Source: Candidatus Gastranaerophilales bacterium
GTDB taxonomy: Bacteria > Cyanobacteriota > Vampirovibrionia > Gastranaerophilales > Gastranaerophilaceae
DNA: 14,456 nucleotides
Assembly (NCBI GenBank): GCA_944323945.1
Contig: CALUUL010000048.1
Span: 1 to 14,456 of the forward strand
Reading direction: 5' to 3'
The notes under the pieces are model-generated. The model worked only from the letters and a program-made list of their open reading frames with translations. It had not been told where the DNA came from and searched no databases. Both the position numbers and the translations under genes were made by a program. Of this stretch, positions 11,805 through 14,456 are shown piece by piece (position 1 is the first letter of the stretch; every line of letters starts with the position of its first letter).

Positions 11805-13448
11805 ATGAATAAAAAATCAACAGATTTTAAAATTAATAGAGCAACTTGGATTGCAATGCTTGAACAAGGTAACCTTGTTGAGGCAATTAATTGTTATGAT
11901 GATTATATTAATAAACTTTCTTATATAAAAGAAAAATCGGAAACTCAAGAAATAAAACATTCCCAAAATATATTAGTAGAAAAACTCAAAAAATTATCAG
12001 ATAAATACTACAAAGAAAAGAATTATTCAAATGCATTAATTTGCTATAACTATATTTATCAATTAGAACAGAAAAATACAACAAACATAAAAAATCACAT
12101 AAATTGCCTTGAAAAACTTGAACAATACGATTTACAGCTTATATTAGCCAAAAGATTAATTAAGTTAAAAAAAGAAGCTGAAAATTATAAAATTTTAAGT
12201 AACGCATATGAGAAAAATCAAGAATATAAAAAAGCGATAGAATATTATAACAAATATCTTAATCAAATAAAAAGAACGGAACTTGAAGCTCAAGATTATA
12301 ATATAATAGGCTGTCATTATTTTAATTCTTATATAAAAAATACCCAAAATCCTAATGATGCGCAAAAAGCACTTGAATATTTTAAGAAAACAATTGAGAA
12401 AGTTCCAAATAATAAATCATACTTAAAAAATACAATTGTTGCTGCAATGAAAGCAAAAGACTACAAAACAGAGAAAGAATGTTGGAATGTATATATAAAA
12501 AATGGTTATGCAGATAAAGATGATGAATTTACCTATTGTGCATCTTGCCTGAGAAATGGTGACATAGAAGAATGGGCAAAATACTATGGTTCAAGATTTG
12601 AAAAAAATGAACCAACTATATATCCTAAATTAAACAAACCTATATGGAGCGGTAACGAAGATTTATCAAATTCCACACTACTTGTTCACTATGAACAAGG
12701 TTATGGAGATAATTTTCTAATGTTTGGCTACATGCCAAGACTTGTAAAACTTGCAAAAAAAGTCATTTATTACATACAAAATAATGCATATGATTTAATT
12801 AAAGATAATCAATTTGGAGTAGAAGTTCACTGCCAAAAAACAACTGATATAAATTCTTTACAATACGATTACCATATTCCTTGTATGTCAATTCCGATAG
12901 CATTACATCTAACAAAAGAAAATATTTCTGTTGGAGGAGGATATATAAAACCAAACAAATATTTAGTCAGAAAGTTTCAAGACAAATATTTTAATACAGA
13001 TAAACTAAAAATAGGAATTGCTTTTGAAGGAATTGCAAGTAATAATAAAAGAGATATTCCTTTAAAAAAATTACTTCCTCTTGATAAATTAGATAACGTA
13101 CAACTCTATTGTTTTACAAAAGATATAGAAGATAGAAGACTCAAGTGTTTTAAGCATAATAAAATTATTAATATAGCAAAAGATTTCAATAATTTTGCAG
13201 ATACTGCTGCTGCAATTCAAAATACAGATATAATAATTAGCAGCGATAATTGTATTTTAAATTTAGCAGGAGCAATTGGGAAAAAAACTATAGGTATTTT
13301 TAACTACCATTATGAATTCAGATGGTATGACTTAACAGGCCAAGACTGCGGATGGTACAAATCCGTAATACCGATAGTAAATAATGAATTTAATAATTGG
13401 GATATTTCTATTCAAAAAGCAATAGAAATTATTAAATTAAGCCTCTAA
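11805..13448 (+). CDS. TPR-repeat protein with GT-B (GT9-like) C-terminal domain
   Basis: 547 aa, Lys/Asn-rich and without signal peptide or membrane helix. Residues about 10-265 consist of helical pairs with TPR spacing (for example SNALICYNYIYQLEQ at 75-89 and KKAIEYYNKYLNQ at 142-154, then ALEYFKKTIEKVPNN). The C-terminal domain (about 280-547) resembles the second half of TPR-linked glycosyltransferases related to heptosyltransferase family GT9. It has WSGNEDL then LLVHYEQGYGDNFLMFGYMPRL (family EQGLGD..qf.RYLP) at about 292-313, KIGIAFEGIASNNKRDIPL at 402-420, and NFADTAAAIQNTDIIISSDN at 463-482 followed by LAGAIGKKTIGIF. The acceptor and sugar are unknown; glycosylation of protein or envelope glycan is inference. 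No Shine-Dalgarno precedes the ATG. The last 12 bases overlap the convergent MazG-like gene. Confidence 0.75.
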   Translation: MNKKSTDFKINRATWIAMLEQGNLVEAINCYDDYINKLSYIKEKSETQEIKHSQNILVEKLKKLSDKYYKEKNYSNALICYNYIYQLEQKNTTNIKNHINCLEKLEQYDLQLILAKRLIKLKKEAENYKILSNAYEKNQEYKKAIEYYNKYLNQIKRTELEAQDYNIIGCHYFNSYIKNTQNPNDAQKALEYFKKTIEKVPNNKSYLKNTIVAAMKAKDYKTEKECWNVYIKNGYADKDDEFTYCASCLRNGDIEEWAKYYGSRFEKNEPTIYPKLNKPIWSGNEDLSNSTLLVHYEQGYGDNFLMFGYMPRLVKLAKKVIYYIQNNAYDLIKDNQFGVEVHCQKTTDINSLQYDYHIPCMSIPIALHLTKENISVGGGYIKPNKYLVRKFQDKYFNTDKLKIGIAFEGIASNNKRDIPLKKLLPLDKLDNVQLYCFTKDIEDRRLKCFKHNKIINIAKDFNNFADTAAAIQNTDIIISSDNCILNLAGAIGKKTIGIFNYHYEFRWYDLTGQDCGWYKSVIPIVNNEFNNWDISIQKAIEIIKLSL

Positions 13449-14030
13449 AGCAAATCTTTTTGCTTGAACTCCGTATAATTTATATTTAGCAGCATTCCAA
13501 AGTGCTCTTCTTTCTTCATCTGTGCATTCAGCTAAACTATCAGGTTGTGATTTACTTGTCAAACAAAATCTTTCCATTAGATTAATTCTGTTAAAAAATT
13601 TTCTGTTAGTAGCTTTAAATGCATCCTGAGGATCAATTCCACTATCTTTTGCAATACTTGCTGCAGTATAGAAAATATCACCCATTTCTTCTTCCATATG
13701 CTCTTTATTTGATTGTGATCTATCTTGATTATATTCAGCCCTTGCTATAACAAATTCTTCCAGTTCTTCAGACAAACATTTTATCCAAGATTCAGGGTCT
13801 TTTGTAAAATTAATTTTTCTTGTAACATCATCTATTTTTGTAAAACTATCAAACACATCTGACGAATTCGGGTTAATTCCTTTCATAAGTTTTAATGGAG
13901 GAACAACTGCTTCTTTACTTATTTCAAAAGGTTTTAACAATGCACTTATAGGTTGTCTATTTTTATTATCTCTCTTATTTGCTTTCATAGAAATCGGTGA
14001 AGACATATATAAATTAAATGTTACTTTCAT
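13437..14030 (-). CDS. MazG-like nucleotide pyrophosphohydrolase domain protein
   Basis: 197 aa from the chosen start. Residues about 80-155 carry a MazG-type helical fold: CLSEELEEF at 85-93 (metal-binding ExxE with E88/E91), then EEEMGDIFYTAASIAK at 113-128 (ExxD, E115 and D118), and NRKFFNRINLMERF at 142-155. MazG-fold enzymes hydrolyse nucleoside triphosphates to monophosphates, cleaning up aberrant nucleotides; the substrate here is unknown. The first 70 residues are basic and of low complexity and lack a family match. The C-terminus (165-197) has a separate predicted helix. AAGGAG five bases before the ATG at 14030 fixes the start; a reading from 14093 would run back through the upstream terminator. 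No distinct promoter is visible in the short leader, which contains an 11-base A run. Confidence 0.72.
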   Translation of the reverse strand: MKVTFNLYMSSPISMKANKRDNKNRQPISALLKPFEISKEAVVPPLKLMKGINPNSSDVFDSFTKIDDVTRKINFTKDPESWIKCLSEELEEFVIARAEYNQDRSQSNKEHMEEEMGDIFYTAASIAKDSGIDPQDAFKATNRKFFNRINLMERFCLTSKSQPDSLAECTDEERRALWNAAKYKLYGVQAKRFALEA

Positions 14031-14035
14031 TTTTT

Positions 14036-14041
14036 CTCCTT
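14036..14041 (-). promoter_or_regulatory. Shine-Dalgarno fixing the MazG-like start
   Basis: On the minus strand AAGGAG stands five bases before the ATG at 14030. The longer reading from 14093 has no such site and would begin inside the terminator loop. Confidence 0.85.
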
Positions 14042-14078
14042 TTTCTATTCCAAAACATGTGATTTTTTTTTTTGCTAG

Positions 14079-14107
14079 AAAAAGAAGACCCAATGGGTCT
14101 TCTTTTT
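14079..14107 (-). terminator. Intrinsic terminator of the repeat-protein gene
   Basis: A 13-bp perfect stem (14079-14091 with 14095-14107) has the 3-base loop AAT. On the minus strand it ends in TTTTT, four bases after the stop codon of the repeat protein. T-rich sequence also follows on the plus strand. Confidence 0.85.
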
Positions 14108-14110
14108 ATT

Positions 14111-14456
14111 TTACAATTCAGGTGGCAATTCTTCCTCATATTCATCTTCTGGTGGTACATCATCACAACTTGTATCCGGTTGAGTTTCAGCTGGTGGTGT
14201 CTCTGGTTGAGTTTCAGCTGGTGGTGTCTCCGGCTGAGTTTCTATAGGTGGAGTATCAGGCTCTGTATCTGCCGGTGGTGTTTCAGGTTCAGTATAATTC
14301 GGAGTATTCTCAGAATCATCTCCAGGTCTAACAGGCTCTATTTCATCACCAGGATCAACATCTACATCTGGAACAGTTGCCGTATTAGTTACAGTTTCTG
14401 TATTTGTTACGGTTTCTGTATTTGTTACGGTTTCTGTATTTGTTACAGTTTCTGTA
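14111..14456 (-). CDS. C-terminus of a Pro/Thr/Glu-rich tandem-repeat protein (partial)
   Basis: The last 114 residues of a protein whose start lies beyond the window. It opens with four exact copies of TETVTN (1-24 of the visible part) and a decayed copy TATVPD. An acidic linker follows, then four nine-residue units of the form PETPPAETQ (57-92; variants PADTE, PDTPPIETQ), and finally an acidic end EDEYEEELPPEL. There is no membrane anchor, sortase motif or stop-transfer in the visible end. One cysteine (TSC) is present. The composition (Thr, Pro, Glu, Val) is that of extended stalks or linkers in secreted or surface proteins; that role is inference. The strand and frame are clear because the third-position changes between repeats are all silent or conservative. 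The first base of the window edge (14456) is a partial codon. Confidence 0.72.
   Translation of the reverse strand, partial: TETVTNTETVTNTETVTNTETVTNTATVPDVDVDPGDEIEPVRPGDDSENTPNYTEPETPPADTEPDTPPIETQPETPPAETQPETPPAETQPDTSCDDVPPEDEYEEELPPEL
14180..14287 (-). repeat. 27-bp tandem repeat encoding PETPPAETQ units
   Basis: Four consecutive 27-base units encode PETPPADTE, PDTPPIETQ, PETPPAETQ and PETPPAETQ. The last two are nearly identical in DNA, so this end of the array seems most recently duplicated. Confidence 0.85.
14384..14455 (-). repeat. 18-bp tandem repeat encoding TETVTN units
   Basis: Four 18-base units (plus-strand form ATTTGTTACRGTTTCTGT) run from 14384 to 14455 and reach the window edge, so the array probably continues. 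A decayed copy precedes them at 14366-14383. Differences are mainly at one third-codon position. Confidence 0.9.

Noticed and set aside
14031..14093. 21-residue N-terminal extension of the MazG-like gene
   Set aside because: It would begin in the loop of a terminator hairpin and lacks a ribosome-binding site; AAGGAG directly precedes the ATG at 14030.
14059..14247. 62-codon plus-strand open frame with LVEFQLVVSLVEFQLVV repeats
   Set aside because: It is the antisense reading of the PETPPAETQ repeat array and starts in the poly-T run; the minus-strand frame explains the repeat variation.
14384..14455. CRISPR array
   Set aside because: The 18-bp units are directly adjacent with no spacers and encode a clean TETVTN repeat, so they are coding tandem repeats.

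Overview
The window is AT-rich (by eye near 30% G+C), densely coded bacterial chromosome. It reads as housekeeping genes plus a few lineage-specific ones. I see no phage, transposon, plasmid, CRISPR, rRNA or tRNA signal. The bL34 protein (TLEGTKRK...SGFRARM...KGRH) has a cyanobacterial flavour. With the low G+C, this makes a gut-type non-photosynthetic relative of Cyanobacteria (Vampirovibrionia/Melainabacteria, Gastranaerophilales-like) my best guess. That is inference; other low-GC anaerobes are not excluded.

Layout. Positions 1-2000 hold tgt (+), convergent with fabI (-), with a perfect 17-bp bidirectional terminator hairpin between them. Positions 2099-4337 carry a TerC-superfamily (DUF475) membrane protein and class II fructose-bisphosphate aldolase (fba), both on the minus strand and each followed by its own terminator. 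Positions 4511-5577 hold a compact plus-strand operon of three small membrane proteins, YtxH-DUF948-YtxH, with a clear promoter and a 48-bp perfectly palindromic terminator. Positions 5583-6925 hold a single-gene unit for a short, divergent glucose-6-phosphate isomerase (pgi). On the minus strand, 6946-8223 holds rpmH and rnpA with an intrinsic-terminator-like hairpin between them, then a glutamine-rich coiled-coil protein of unknown function. Positions 8251-13448 form a tight plus-strand run: proC, purH, an Fsr-like MFS transporter, and a protein with TPR-like repeats and a GT-B (GT9-like) domain. At the right end on the minus strand are a MazG-like protein, whose 3' end overlaps the TPR gene, and the C-terminus of a Pro/Thr/Glu-rich tandem-repeat protein that runs off the window.

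The genes serve translation (tgt, rpmH, rnpA), fatty-acid elongation (fabI), central carbon flow (pgi, fba), and proline and purine synthesis (proC, purH). Envelope or stress roles are likely for the YtxH/DUF948 set, TerC-like protein, MFS transporter, TPR-glycosyltransferase and repeat protein. Good sigma70-type promoters are visible before fabI, the ytxH operon, pgi and rpmH. No convincing undescribed system is present. The points most worth a second look are the terminator between rpmH and rnpA, the A9 tract inside the ytxH promoter spacer, the repeat-rich surface-like protein, the orphan coiled-coil gene with its structured leader, and the divergent Pgi.
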